The notes beneath the pieces were generated by a model. It saw only the letters and a list, made by a program, of their open reading frames with translations. It had not been told where the DNA came from and did no database searches. Source: Nephrocerus scutellatus (taxonomy: Eukaryota > Arthropoda > Insecta > Diptera > Pipunculidae). From it: 64,000 nucleotides of DNA. This document shows, in pieces, positions 55,225 through 64,000 of this stretch (positions are counted from its first letter, which is position 1; each line of letters begins with the position of its first letter). A program made the translations under genes and the position numbers. The stretch covers positions 100,667,908-100,731,907 of the forward strand of contig OX352763.1 of the NCBI GenBank assembly GCA_947095585.1, written 5' to 3'.

Positions 55225-55622
55225 TTGAAACCATTATGGTCAACACTACAAGAGGATGCCCACAAGTAGGAGTATTGTCTCCCCTTCTGTGGAGCATCCT
55301 TGTAGACGAACTACTCCAGTGACTAGCTGAAGCAGGGACTTACGCCCAAGGCTACGCAGACGATATAGTCATCGCAGCTAGAGGGAAGTTCTAGGAAGTG
55401 CTCTGTGACATAATCCAAAATAGATTAGCCATCACGAGTAGATAGAGTGCCAAGAGTTGGGACTCAGGGCAAACCCTAACAAAACCACACTGGTTCCCTT
55501 CACCAACAGAAGGAATTTGGGGCTTATACACCCGAAGAGAAGAGATCACTATCAGCAAAGAGGTCAAATACCTGAGACTGATATTTGATAGTAGACTGCT
55601 CTGGAACAACCACCAACAAGCA

Positions 55623-56078
55623 GTGATAGAAAAATCAAAAAGAGCAATAATGGTGTGCAGAAGGGTGGCAGAAAAATCGTGGGGAGTTAGCCCCAGAATA
55701 ATGCATTGGATCTACACCATGATAGTTATTCCAATGATAACCTATGAAGCAGTTGCATGTGCGAACAGGACCAAGCTAAGCACCACGAAAAGGGAGTTGG
55801 AAAAAGTACAGAGACTGGCTTGCGTTTTAATTACAGGGGCCATGAGAATCTGCCCAACAGCGGGCATGAAGGCAATCCTTGGGCTTCTCCCACTACACTT
55901 AGTGGTAGAGAGAAAATCCATGGAAACCAAGTTACGTTTGAGCAAGGTAGGCTGCTTCACAGACAGCAGGTCAAGGGGGATACTAGAACTACTTACTAAG
56001 CTGATTCCTCTAGCGAGCATGACGTGCAATAATATGGTGCGGAAGCTTGAGTTCAAAAATAATTTGAAATCAAAATGA
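55623..56078 (+). pseudogene. Loa-like reverse-transcriptase C-terminal domain
   Basis: A 151-codon frame beginning just after the KYLRLIFDSRLLWNNH thumb motif (about 55565, other frame). It includes KSWGVSPRIMHWIYTMIVIP, LEKVQRLACVLITGAMRICP and GLLPLHLVVERKSM, the conserved connection between reverse transcriptase and RNase H in Loa/R1-type proteins. A stop at 56076 separates it from the RNase H. Confidence 0.8.
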
Positions 56079-56129
56079 TCACCAAGAAGGAATTCAGGTC
56101 AGAAACTGAATACCAGATACATCCGGGTG

Positions 56130-56510
56130 CCATAAAGTGGTATATGGATGGATCAAAGAAGGCAAAAGGCACGAGTGCTGGAGTATATGGGACACGAACC
56201 AAACACTCCATATCGATGGGGATGTAATCGAGTATATTCCAGGCAGAAGTGCATGCCATTGAAAGATGTGCTCACTTCAATCTGGAAAGGAACTTCATGA
56301 GGCAGGAAATAGCAATCATGACAGACAGCCAAGCTGCTTTAAAAGCTCTAGACGCATTCCACGTCACATCAAAACGGGTGGAGGAATGCAAGGCGAAGCT
56401 TAACAGGCTTGGTGAAACCAACAAAGTATGTTTATCTAGGTGCCGGGACACACCGGCATAGAAGGCAATGAAGCTGCGGATAGGCTTGCGAATAAAGGAG
56501 CAGAAACTAC
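56130..56510 (+). pseudogene. RNase H domain of the Loa-like element
   Basis: Pieces in two frames: KWYMDGSKKAKGTSAGVYGT (first catalytic aspartate), FQAEVHAIERC (catalytic glutamate), IMTDSQAALKAL (second aspartate, in 56249-56461), and then PGHTGIEGNEAADRLANKGA (last catalytic aspartate, in 56440-56691). All four acidic residues are readable. A stop and a frameshift break the domain. In these elements RNase H removes template RNA during copying. Confidence 0.85.
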
Positions 56511-56654
56511 GCTTGTAGGGCCAGAAGCCTTCTGTGGCATAGGGTACCGCATAATGCGGGAAGAGGTATGCAGTATGGGTAAGGCAGCCGCTTCCGAAAA
56601 ATGGGAGAATCTCCCAGGCCTACAGCAAGCAAAGGAAATGTTGGGAAATCCAAC

Positions 56655-56862
56655 AATTTCCATAGGAACAAGTCTCATAGTCGCATCTTAGTCCTACACT
56701 CCGAGTTTCATACGAATCGCTTGAGAAATGGCTTGGTTCCAAAAACTCCAGACCCTATTGCGGAGATCCCAGAATTTCCATAGGAACAAGTCTCATAGTC
56801 GCATCTTAGTCCTACACTCCGAGTTTATTACGAATCAGTTGAGAAATGGCTTAGTTCCTAAT
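56655..56862. repeat. Tandem duplication, 118-bp period, at the LINE 3' end
   Basis: AATTTCCATAGGAACAAGTC at 56655 recurs at 56773, and about 85 bp of each unit (through GAGAAATGGCTTGGTTCC) are nearly identical. Confidence 0.9.
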
Positions 56863-57069
56863 AAAGCTGTGGCCGTAGTAATAAATATATATGCATATAT
56901 GTATATTTATATATTTGCAGTTATATACATATAAAATATAACTATAGAAAACGAGGCATAAAATAAACAGAGTAATAACAATGTAACAAAAGCGCTTAAC
57001 ATATATTACGAGGCTGCCTTTTTTGAGATTAGTTATCACAAAAAATTACAGAACTTCGGATCAATAACA

Positions 57070-57165
57070 AAAGAAGGTAAATTCTCTAATAACCAAAGTA
57101 TACTGAATTCCACAATAAATGCTGAAATATAAAAACACATACGAAGCACTGCAACCCAAAAACAA
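57070..57165 (-). repeat. Dispersed repeat DR1, copy h (terminal fragment)
   Basis: AAATTCTCTAATAACCAAAG, then GAATTCCACAATAAATGCTG and CGAAGCACTGCAACCCA, almost the same as about 838-930. Only this terminal part is present. Confidence 0.75.
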
Positions 57166-57685
57166 AACGTCTTTTTTAATACGTCCAACTAAAGAGGATG
57201 ATCCAAAGTGAATAAAATTGTCCCTTTATTACTCACTCACCAACAATTCATTTTGATTTCATGAAAATTTCTCAAACTTACTGGTAACTGCATTCCATAT
57301 ACAGATGCGACCCAATTCGATGGAGAATAATATTTTACTCGATAGTTTTAACGAAGATTTATTATAGTGTTAGTAAGATATTTACTCGTAATACTTGTAA
57401 ATTTATTTCTCTTAATGCGGGAATAGATCCTTCTTTTCATGAAGAATCTCTAAAAAATAAAATTCTCCGGCAATGGAATTTCTTCGACACTTCCGTTACA
57501 TTGAATGCGCTGAGAAGATAAGGACAAAGTTCTCTTCACTGAAATGCATCAACGCATTTTAGAAAAAATTGTTTATTGTGTTTTGCTCAACCCACCCAAC
57601 CCACTTTTCATGTGCAGCAAGAAGGAAGATAATCCAAATCTATTTTAAAAAATGTTTTTTTTTTAAATTTCGACTATACGTATTA
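57166..57685. other. unannotated stretch
   Basis: No gene or repeat recognised. Confidence 0.35.
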
Positions 57686-57688
57686 TGT

Positions 57689-57932
57689 AAGCGCCGTGGC
57701 TCAGTGGAGAAGCACATGGCTACTGAGCAGAGGTTCGTGGTTCGATTCCCAGTAACACCAAAAGTTTTTTTCACGGTATCCCACCTCTTACTTGTCACGG
57801 AATGCTTCTCAATTCGCCGTTCGGACCCGGCCTTAAGTTGTAGGTCCCCCCTATCATTTGTGTCCAAAAATATACACGTCGCGAGAAGCTAGGCCTTGGA
57901 CCGCAACGGTCTGTCGCGCCAAATATAATTAT
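57689..57932 (+). mobile_element. SINE-1 copy E
   Basis: Good head: GCGCCGTGGCTCAGTGG and GGTTCGATTCCCAGTAACACC, so A and B boxes are intact. The body has a 40-bp deletion after CCCACCTCTTACTTGTCACG. It ends with TTGGACCGCAACGGTCTGTC and a short tail. Confidence 0.85.
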
Positions 57933-59262
57933 ACCTTAATCACAGGACTGACTCTTGCATCTTCTTTTTGGTTAAAATCATGACTGTTACAATCTTTTTT
58001 TGGTTAAAACCAAATTCCACCCAAAGGAAAACTGTAAAAGTAACTAAAACTTTATCTGACATCAAGTAAGGATATATGGTAAGAAGTTGCTTGAGCTAAT
58101 TTACTTCCTGTCTTCCTGTCTGCCTTTATTACTCGAAGGTGCTGTTAATAATGTGGTAGAGTGTATGTCTTCGTGTTGAATTTCAGGCTCATTATGTTGC
58201 CATTAGTGAAAGTTCCGCCATCAGCGGCAACAATGTTTACATCTTCATCGTGCTTCCTTTCATGATTTTATAAATTATGTTCTTCCTAAGTAGAGTATGC
58301 TCAGCGCGGAAACATTAAATTTCAAATAATTTATGAAAGCAGATGTATCGGAGAGTAGGAGGAGCTAGCGACATTCTTCATTGTTGCACGCAATGTAGTA
58401 TAGGGCTCCATTAGTGCGAGTATTATATATTCGCTTCTACCTACTAGCTACTACTTGGCTGCATATTTACTTTTATCGTCGAATAAAAACAACAACAAAA
58501 AATTACACTAAGTTTGCGATGCACAAACGATACCACAGGATTCTCCCAACTAAGCGCACAACATTGGCGGCTGCTTTGACGTGAGTCCTCCATGTAATTT
58601 GGTTATGCACAACTACAGATCGCTTGGTTAGGCGGAATAATTTAATTTAATTTACGTTGCAAATGTTGTTCTTTGCCGCTTTGTGAGTATGAGTAGCATT
58701 ATTTGTGCTCAATAAGAGCAGCTTACTGCAACGTATAGAGGTTTTGCAGCAATTTCACAGGCTTAGAAAAGTGCTTCTGGCGTAGAAGCGTATCATTTTG
58801 TGTAACGGATTTTGACTCCATATTAAAAGCTGAACTTACTTTAAATATGTTTTAAATTAATCTTTAAGGGTTTTATAAACATTTGGCTTTATTTTGATAT
58901 TAATTTCATTTGAATTGAATGAAGAAGAGGACAGTTTCAATTATCAGTTAACATGGACATATTCATAAACGGAACTACAACCAATACAGTCTTAAATAAG
59001 GCCTGGAACGTCTAGACATAGACGAGTATTAGACGTGATGGACGGAAGGTATATGCTTGTGTGCTGTTCGCGTGTATTTTAAGAGACAAATTCACACGAA
59101 GAGTGATCTGCAAAGCTGCAAATCGCTTGGCGTACAGCAATGTCAGACTCTGAAAAATCTTGTTGGGCTAGCTTTGTGGAATGTTGTGCTATCTTGTTCA
59201 ACCCACATATTCTCCAAGTCAACCTAAATTTCAATTTATCCCAAAAATTGTCAGTCAACGTT
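57933..59262. other. unannotated stretch
   Basis: No gene or repeat family recognised. Confidence 0.4.
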
Positions 59263-60181
59263 ATTATTATTATTATTATTGGTGGGCTGAGAAGCCTTGT
59301 GCACTGCGACCTTAATATCTATTGTGTATCCCAGATATTAACCACCGCCGTCTTTTAAGCTTTTGTTGAATTTGAGAAGCTTTTCGGCTTGTTTTGTCCC
59401 AGTAGATGATTCCCATACCACTTCAATGTATATACCCACTTATTTATCTTGTTATCGAGGTGGCTTCTCGAATAGGCAATGCTTGGTTCGAGGCCGGTGA
59501 AAATTCTTCCTGCGCTTTATCGTTCAAAGAGGTCTGCTGCCTCGTCCCTTCGATGCCTGAATGGCCGGGAGACCACATTATAATGATCTTGTTGGTTTTA
59601 TCCAGTTTGTTTAGGTGGCAGTAGAAGCTCAACGTTCAACTGGAATTGAAAACTGGGCCTTTTAATTCTAGCAGTGCGACTTGGCTGTCGGAGATCATGT
59701 ATATCTCGGTCCTTCTGTGTCTTCTTTTAATACATTCTAGGGTGCAGGCTTCTATTGCTGTTGCTTCTGCCTGGAAAACGGTTGGGCATTTTCCTAGGGA
59801 TACTCGTAGTGTGACTTTGGGCCCATATTTTTATATTTGTTTTAGAACCGTCTGTATACCAGATAGATGCATGATTAGTAGCATTATATGTGCTCAATAA
59901 GGTTATTTCCAACTTGATTTCATTCTAGTGTTCTTATTGAAAGTTCTTTTTATCATTGAGTCTGATTGAAGGGCAATTTCGATATCTATGTTGATTTTGG
60001 TGATGATGTTTGTGTGTCCTGGTCCATTAGCTTTCATTTGGTTAGTTATACCTATAGTTAAGTGTAATGACTTTCGAGCCAACTTCGCTTTAGATGTGTA
60101 TGTGAAGCTTTTCAAGAGCTGCCGTTGGGCAAGTCTTTATATGACCCGTTGCACTTAGACAGATTAGTCTCTAAATTTTAT

Positions 60182-60571
60182 TTAGTTTTGAGCGTGTCTT
60201 TGATTGCTCTGCGTTTGGCACAATATCAGGGCTGTGTATGTTAGCCAGGTCTGAAATTGCTTTGGTTTAGCCATAGAGTCATTTTTGGGTTTATTCCCCA
60301 CGTTTTGTTGAACATGCACTGGCAAGTGAAGTAAGTTATTAGCTTTGCTAGTTATGTATGACATATGGGAATTCCATGCTAGATTTTGGTGGAACATGAC
60401 CCCCAGATATTTGGCTTCTTGCATTCTTTGCAGAATTTTGCATTGGAATCTTATTGTAGGAAGACTTGTACTCTTTCCTTTTGTGAAAACGGTGCAGACT
60501 ATTTTGTCTGGGTTAACACTTAGGTCGACCCCTCTGCATAATTCTTTTACTAATTTGAGCGCCAATTTCAT
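60182..60571 (-). pseudogene. I-like reverse-transcriptase thumb region
   Basis: A 129-codon frame: LALKLVKELCRGVDLSVNPD, KIVCTVFTKGKSTSLPTIRF and EAKYLGVMFHQNLAWNSHMS. This is the sequence that normally follows the catalytic YADD box and ends in the YLG...L-W--H motif. The catalytic box upstream is not readable. Confidence 0.7.
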
Positions 60572-61223
60572 GCGTTCTGATATCGTACTATCGAAAAGTA
60601 CTACGAACCATTAGGACTAGTCCATCCGCCTAGCTAATATTTATGATAATATTATTCTTGAGCCTTGCCTAAAGTGCCTTGGTTGTCGATTAAGGCGCAT
60701 AGTAGTAGAATTTCTTTACTTCAAAGTGTGCCTTCGATTTCAACTGTCAGCTCATGAAGTGCTGTTGATTTTCCAGTCTGATATGCACATCTTATATGAA
60801 CGTATGTCTCTACAGCACCTTGGTACCTATTCTAGGCTTTGTAGAGTTTTACGAGTAAAGATTCCATTACGTTTTTGTCAAGTTGAATGGGTATATCCCG
60901 TCTCTCCCTAGAGATTTGTATGGGGCCAAATAATTAATGCCCAGCAAACTCCTTCAGTAGTGAACATGCTATTTGAGCGCCTATGCTTAGTATTAAACAA
61001 TTGTGGAGATGACTTTCTACTAAGCAGTCAAGTGTTTATTATCTTGTGGTTGTTATTTCACCGTTTGGTGTCTTTACTGAACCAAGTGGATTTTTGTGGT
61101 TGTGGGAGAAAGCTTTGTTTAGGCTGTTTGTCAATGCCATCACAAAATTCTCTCCAGCTGTTGTTGTTTCTTAATTCAACGTTGTATTTGGTTAGAAAAG
61201 TTTGATTGGTTTAATTATTTTGG

Positions 61224-61592
61224 TCATTTGGACCTGTTAAAGAGTTTCCGAACTCCTCTTTTCTTGGCCTCGAGATCATGTTTCCACCAGGGAACATCTA
61301 TCGTGCTTTTTGCGCGAGCTGCGGGACAGCTTGTGTGATAGGCATTTATAATTTCCTCGGTAAGGTCGTTTGTAGTGCTGTCTACATTTGCAATCGAGCT
61401 AATGGTGGTACTAATACCTGTTATTGGATAAATAAATTGGAGTGTATCTAGGTAGATATGCCATTTGATGTGTTTGGTGGTTCTTATGACAGATTGAACA
61501 CTATTGGGGGTTTCAATTTTGAAATTGATGTACATGTGGTCGGAAAATGATGCCTCCTTCATTACATGCCAGTTCTGAATCGCATTGGTCAT
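61224..61592 (-). pseudogene. I-like endonuclease C-terminal end and linker
   Basis: A 122-codon frame: NWHVMKEASFSDHMYINFKI carries the final catalytic SDH of the apurinic-type endonuclease. The rest, ending PWWKHDLEAKKRGVRKLFNR, is the linker to the reverse transcriptase, comparable with VPCWKDQLAKRRKKV in the Loa-like copy at 7.1 kb. The rest of the endonuclease is absent: a mariner-type fragment begins just beyond 61600. Confidence 0.75.
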
Positions 61593-61619
61593 ACTTGCAT
61601 ATGATACAGTCAGTCAACA

Positions 61620-61914
61620 TAGTCTGGTAACGATCTGCATTGACTTTGACTACGTTGGCAGCATCATTGAAGAAGATGTATGGGTCAAAGGCCATACCAG
61701 TACTTAACCCGCAATAAATAATTAATTTTTGTGGGTGTAATTGTTCTTCGTAAATGACTTCGGGCTTCTGATTTACAAAAATCAGAAAATGTTGCTTATT
61801 AATAAAGCCGCTGAGTCCTTGAAAGAAATTAGCTTCATCGCAGAGTATGATCAGCGCACGAATAGTAGTCGCAACCGAACGCGAAAATTGATTACCAATT
61901 TCGATAATTATCAA
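61620..61914 (-). mobile_element. Tc1/mariner-type transposase fragment
   Basis: Minus-strand CDEANFFQGLSGFINKQHFL, then EEQLHPQKLIIYCGLSTGM and FNDAANVVKVNADRYQTMLT. This is the catalytic-core wording of an IS630/Tc1/mariner transposase around its first or second aspartate. It is in the same frame as flanking sequence (61513-61914), but no terminal repeats were found. It resembles the family of the 42.2-kb element (FSDEAHF). Confidence 0.75.
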
Positions 61915-62079
61915 GAGTTTCTGAAGCGTCTAATAAGTCAGGAACAAATGACAAGTATAGGTAAGTTTAAACGTTGACAACATCATAGCAGACATCACAG
62001 AAAAAGACGACAAGCCCTATTATAGACATGGGCGTCACAATGGGAAAACCCTTTACTTCGCATCAGGAAGCCGTTGTGT

Positions 62080-62405
62080 TACTTTTTCCCTATTAATTGT
62101 GAAAAGCTGGCATTATAATATTGTAACCCTTTCCATCTTCATATCCTTCTGAATTTTTCCCGAGAATTCGGGAACAGCTTTTTTCAGCCTAAACGAACCG
62201 TCGTCTACTTCTTCATGAAATATCTTAAAACTCATGAAATCCTTTGTGGCTGGCAGAGCGGATTTCGTATGAAACGTTCTACTGGTGATTTGATGGCATA
62301 TCTCACTGAACAGCTAAACCAGTCTATTCATTAATTTGGCAAAAACAAAGTTTTTGAATTCGACAATTCGGCATTTGACAGAGTTTGGCTCTCATTGCTT
62401 GGGTC
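62080..62405 (+). mobile_element. LINE reverse-transcriptase fingers relic
   Basis: Plus-strand GWQSGFRMKRSTGDLMAYLT, EQLNQSIH and FEFDNSAFDRVWLSLL (from a DISKAFDRVWH-like first catalytic motif, with the ancestral DIS changed). It is short and clade-uncertain (CR1/jockey-like). It is cut off by the mariner remnant that follows. Confidence 0.65.
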
Positions 62406-62439
62406 GATGAAATAATGCTTCATTGGATTAGAAGCTATC

Positions 62440-62765
62440 GTTTAGTCCGCTCAATTCAAGTTGTTCTGAATTTTTTGCGACGTTTTGAAACCGTGAATGA
62501 AACCTGGATTCACCACAATACACCAGAAACCAAGTAACAGTCAAAACAATGGACTTATCCTGGTGAATGGAGTGGTCATCGCTGAAACAAACGGTTGTTT
62601 TGAGGAGCTCAAGAAATCATATTATTTTGAGGGCATCAAAAAATTGATGAAAAGTTGGATGAAGTGAATCGAGCTAAAAGGAGACTACGTTGAAAAATAA
62701 AATGTTTTTATGCCGAAAAGAGTGTTCCTTATTTCATTTTTCAGGGACTTATTGAATCATCCTCA
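62440..62765 (+). mobile_element. mariner element remnant, 3' part
   Basis: VNETWIHHNTPETK matches the mariner signature DETWIHH-TPE, with the catalytic aspartate changed to asparagine. Near 62590 it jumps to AETNGCFEEL, KSYYFEGIKKL and IELKGDYVEK, the C-terminal end of mariner transposases, so the middle of the catalytic domain is deleted. The 3' end carries TTTCAGGGACTTATTGAATC, resembling a mariner terminal repeat. No 5' end was found. Confidence 0.85.
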
Positions 62766-63285
62766 TTTTAGTGACGTCTTATCCATTACTTTTATCTAAT
62801 TTACTCTTTTTTGCATGTGGATGTCAAAGAACTATGCATGTAATCGCAATACTCACAGACATCTCTTTACCCTCTTTAACCATAGGGCCTACGTTGTTCT
62901 ACGCATATAGCCTAGTATTATAAAAGGCAAGTCCAGACAGCAGCTAACCTTACGCATAGCCGATAATATTTTACAAGAGATGTTTTTAATCTTGTTTCGA
63001 AAATTTGAATATTTTGTATTCCGTTCGGATAAGTTCGTTTTGCTGTGTAGCACGCATACCTATGACATACAGTTAATACTGTTAAGCTAATTGCCTTTCT
63101 TACAGTGAAGAGCCTTGACGATATGATGTTTAGCATACGGTTGCCTTTTTCGGATTCCATAAAATTACTAAGTGCCTAAGTTCATTCAAAAAAGAGGGAG
63201 GATTGTACCACTCCGAATACATGCTTCACCAAATTAATTTAATTATTTGATCTCTTGCTCGCTAATTCGTTTTATAAAAGCCTAG
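62766..63285. other. unannotated stretch
   Basis: An 80-codon minus frame (62918-63160) has no motif. Nothing was recognised. Confidence 0.35.
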
Positions 63286-63290
63286 CTCGT

Positions 63291-63590
63291 GGTGCCGTGG
63301 CTCAGTGGAAATGAGCATGGCTACTGAGCAGGGAGTTCGTGGTTCGAATCCCAGTAATACCAAAAGTATTTTTTACCGTTGCCCACCTCTCGCGAATGGG
63401 TGACAAACGTTCCGAGAGTAATAACTTGTCACGGAAAGTTTCTCAATTCGCCACTTGGATCCGGCCTTAAATTTTAGGTCCCTTCCACTCCATTTGTGTG
63501 CAAAAATAAACATGCTCAACACGAATGGTTGTGAGAAGCTAAGCCTTGGACCGCAATGGTCTGTCGCGCCGAATATTATTATTATTATGA
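63291..63590 (+). mobile_element. SINE-1 copy F, full length
   Basis: The most complete copy. A box TGGCTCAGTGG (63298-63308) and B box GGTTCGAATCC (63341-63351) match the RNA polymerase III internal promoter consensus. The body has CCACCTCTCGCGAATGGGTG, GTCACGGAAAGTTTCTCAAT, CCGGCCTTAAATTTTAGG and the hairpin-like GGACCGCAATGGTC. The tail is ATT repeats. Confidence 0.9.
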
Positions 63591-63777
63591 TATCAGCTCG
63601 GTTTCTTTTAGAGCTTTTTGAGATCCAGCAATGATGTAAATATTGTCTGCTTTGGCCAGTTTCTTATTACCTTTGTAGGGGAATATTCCTTATTGTTGCC
63701 AGGTTATTGTCACGTTGGCGAGAAGTCAGGCCAGTCTGTCTCTTAGTCTCTCATATCTGTCCATATTCGAGTATGTC

Positions 63778-64000
63778 CCTTTTTAAATTCTCTATATTAA
63801 CTTCACTTGCCCGTGTGTTTGTGGGTTTGTGTGTCATGGAATCTTGCGATCAATTTTTGACCCACTTCCCAAAGTCCTATTTTATTGAAATTTTTATATT
63901 AAAATTTGAGGACCCTCGGGCCACGGAGTCGGTGGGCTCCCCTACAAATATTTTACCTTAATTTTACTCGATTTTCTTCAAATTTTATACACTTGTGTAT
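63778..64000 (+). repeat. Dispersed repeat DR1, copy i, cut by the window edge
   Basis: TTTTTAAATTCTCTATATTA, then CTTCACTTGCCCGTGTG and GATCAATTTTTGACCCACTT, CCAAAGTCCTATTTTATTGA, and a GGCTCCCCTACAAATATTTT block. It continues past the end of the window. Confidence 0.75.

Larger units (their letters stand above)
54480..56870 (+). mobile_element. Loa-like LINE with RNase H, 5' truncated
   Basis: A 2.4-kb plus-strand element: reverse-transcriptase N-terminal part (SRDDWKKASDICTQQRIRWA near 54605), fingers (54733-55224), an intact palm box GYADDIVIAARGKF near 55355, thumb and C-terminal part (55623-56078), RNase H (about 56140-56500) and a 3' end with a 118-bp tandem duplication. Lesions are modest: a few stops and shifts. 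The lack of endonuclease and ORF1 means 5' truncation. The protein wording agrees with the 5.6-kb Loa-like copy. Confidence 0.85.
59263..61600 (-). mobile_element. I-like LINE with RNase H and TAA-repeat tail, decayed
   Basis: Minus-strand order: endonuclease end and linker (61224-61592, with FSDHMYINF), mostly unreadable reverse-transcriptase sequence (about 60600-61220), thumb region (60182-60571: VNPDKIVCTVFTKGKS, EAKYLGVMFHQNLAWNSHM), connection, RNase H (WYTDGSKTN at about 59850; MWSPGHSGIEG at about 59570), and a 3' end with five to six TAA units at 59263-59281. RNase H plus a TAA tail points to the I group, though R1/Loa cannot be excluded. Confidence 0.75.

Noticed and set aside
63291..63362. 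A tRNA gene on the plus strand
   Set aside because: The same sequence heads six repeats with a common body; the cloverleaf is not convincing, so SINE-1.

Overview
This window looks like repeat-dense, non-coding insect DNA, most likely from a higher dipteran. It is AT-rich. Almost everything recognisable is a decayed transposable element: jockey-clade, RTE-clade and RNase H-bearing (Loa/I/R1-type) LINEs, mariner and Tc1/mariner-type DNA transposons, and tRNA-derived SINEs. I could not identify any intact host gene, rRNA or functional tRNA. The species assignment is inference from the mix of elements; no host gene is available to confirm it. Family names used here (RTE-1, RTE-2, RTE-3, SINE-1, SINE-2, DR1 to DR3) are labels for this window only.

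Layout. 0-9 kb: DR1 repeat, an RTE-1 fragment, a hidden reverse-transcriptase relic, and a 3.0-kb Loa-like element inserted in another DR1 copy with a 15-bp target-site duplication (TSD). 9-22.5 kb: a fold-back repeat, DR1, an RTE-2-like relic, the fullest RTE-1 copy (12.6-15.4 kb), a second RTE-1 copy in reverse, SINE-1 copies, and a third RTE-1 copy (18.7-22.2 kb) interrupted by a Loa-like 3' end, a 102-bp tandem repeat and a SINE-1 with an 11-bp TSD; SINE-2 abuts its end. 22.5-31 kb: DR2, an RTE-1 copy in reverse, and the best-preserved element of the window, a minus-strand RTE-2 LINE (27.4-30.2 kb) with a 533-codon reverse-transcriptase frame and a 10-bp TSD. 31-47.5 kb: CR1/jockey-like pieces, Loa-like 3' end, DR1/DR2, RTE-1 relics, a Tc1/mariner deletion derivative with terminal inverted repeats, a perfect hairpin repeat, facing DR1 copies and another LINE relic. 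48-54.3 kb: a head-to-tail mosaic of three different LINEs (RTE-1, RTE-3, jockey) on the minus strand, SINE-2, a fold-back repeat and a second jockey-like relic. 54.5-64 kb: a Loa-like element with RNase H, SINE-1 copies, an I-like element with a TAA tail, mariner remnants and DR1 running off the end.

How the parts relate. The autonomous LINEs encode an endonuclease and reverse transcriptase (plus RNase H in the Loa/I types) that make new copies by target-primed reverse transcription. The SINEs carry internal RNA polymerase III promoter boxes and would depend on some LINE's enzymes. The nested insertions give a relative order: DR1 and RTE-1 copies are older; Loa-like and SINE-1 copies landed inside them. 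No coding frame here looks fully functional. The long RTE-2 frame is broken by at least one upstream stop and by frameshifts at both ends.
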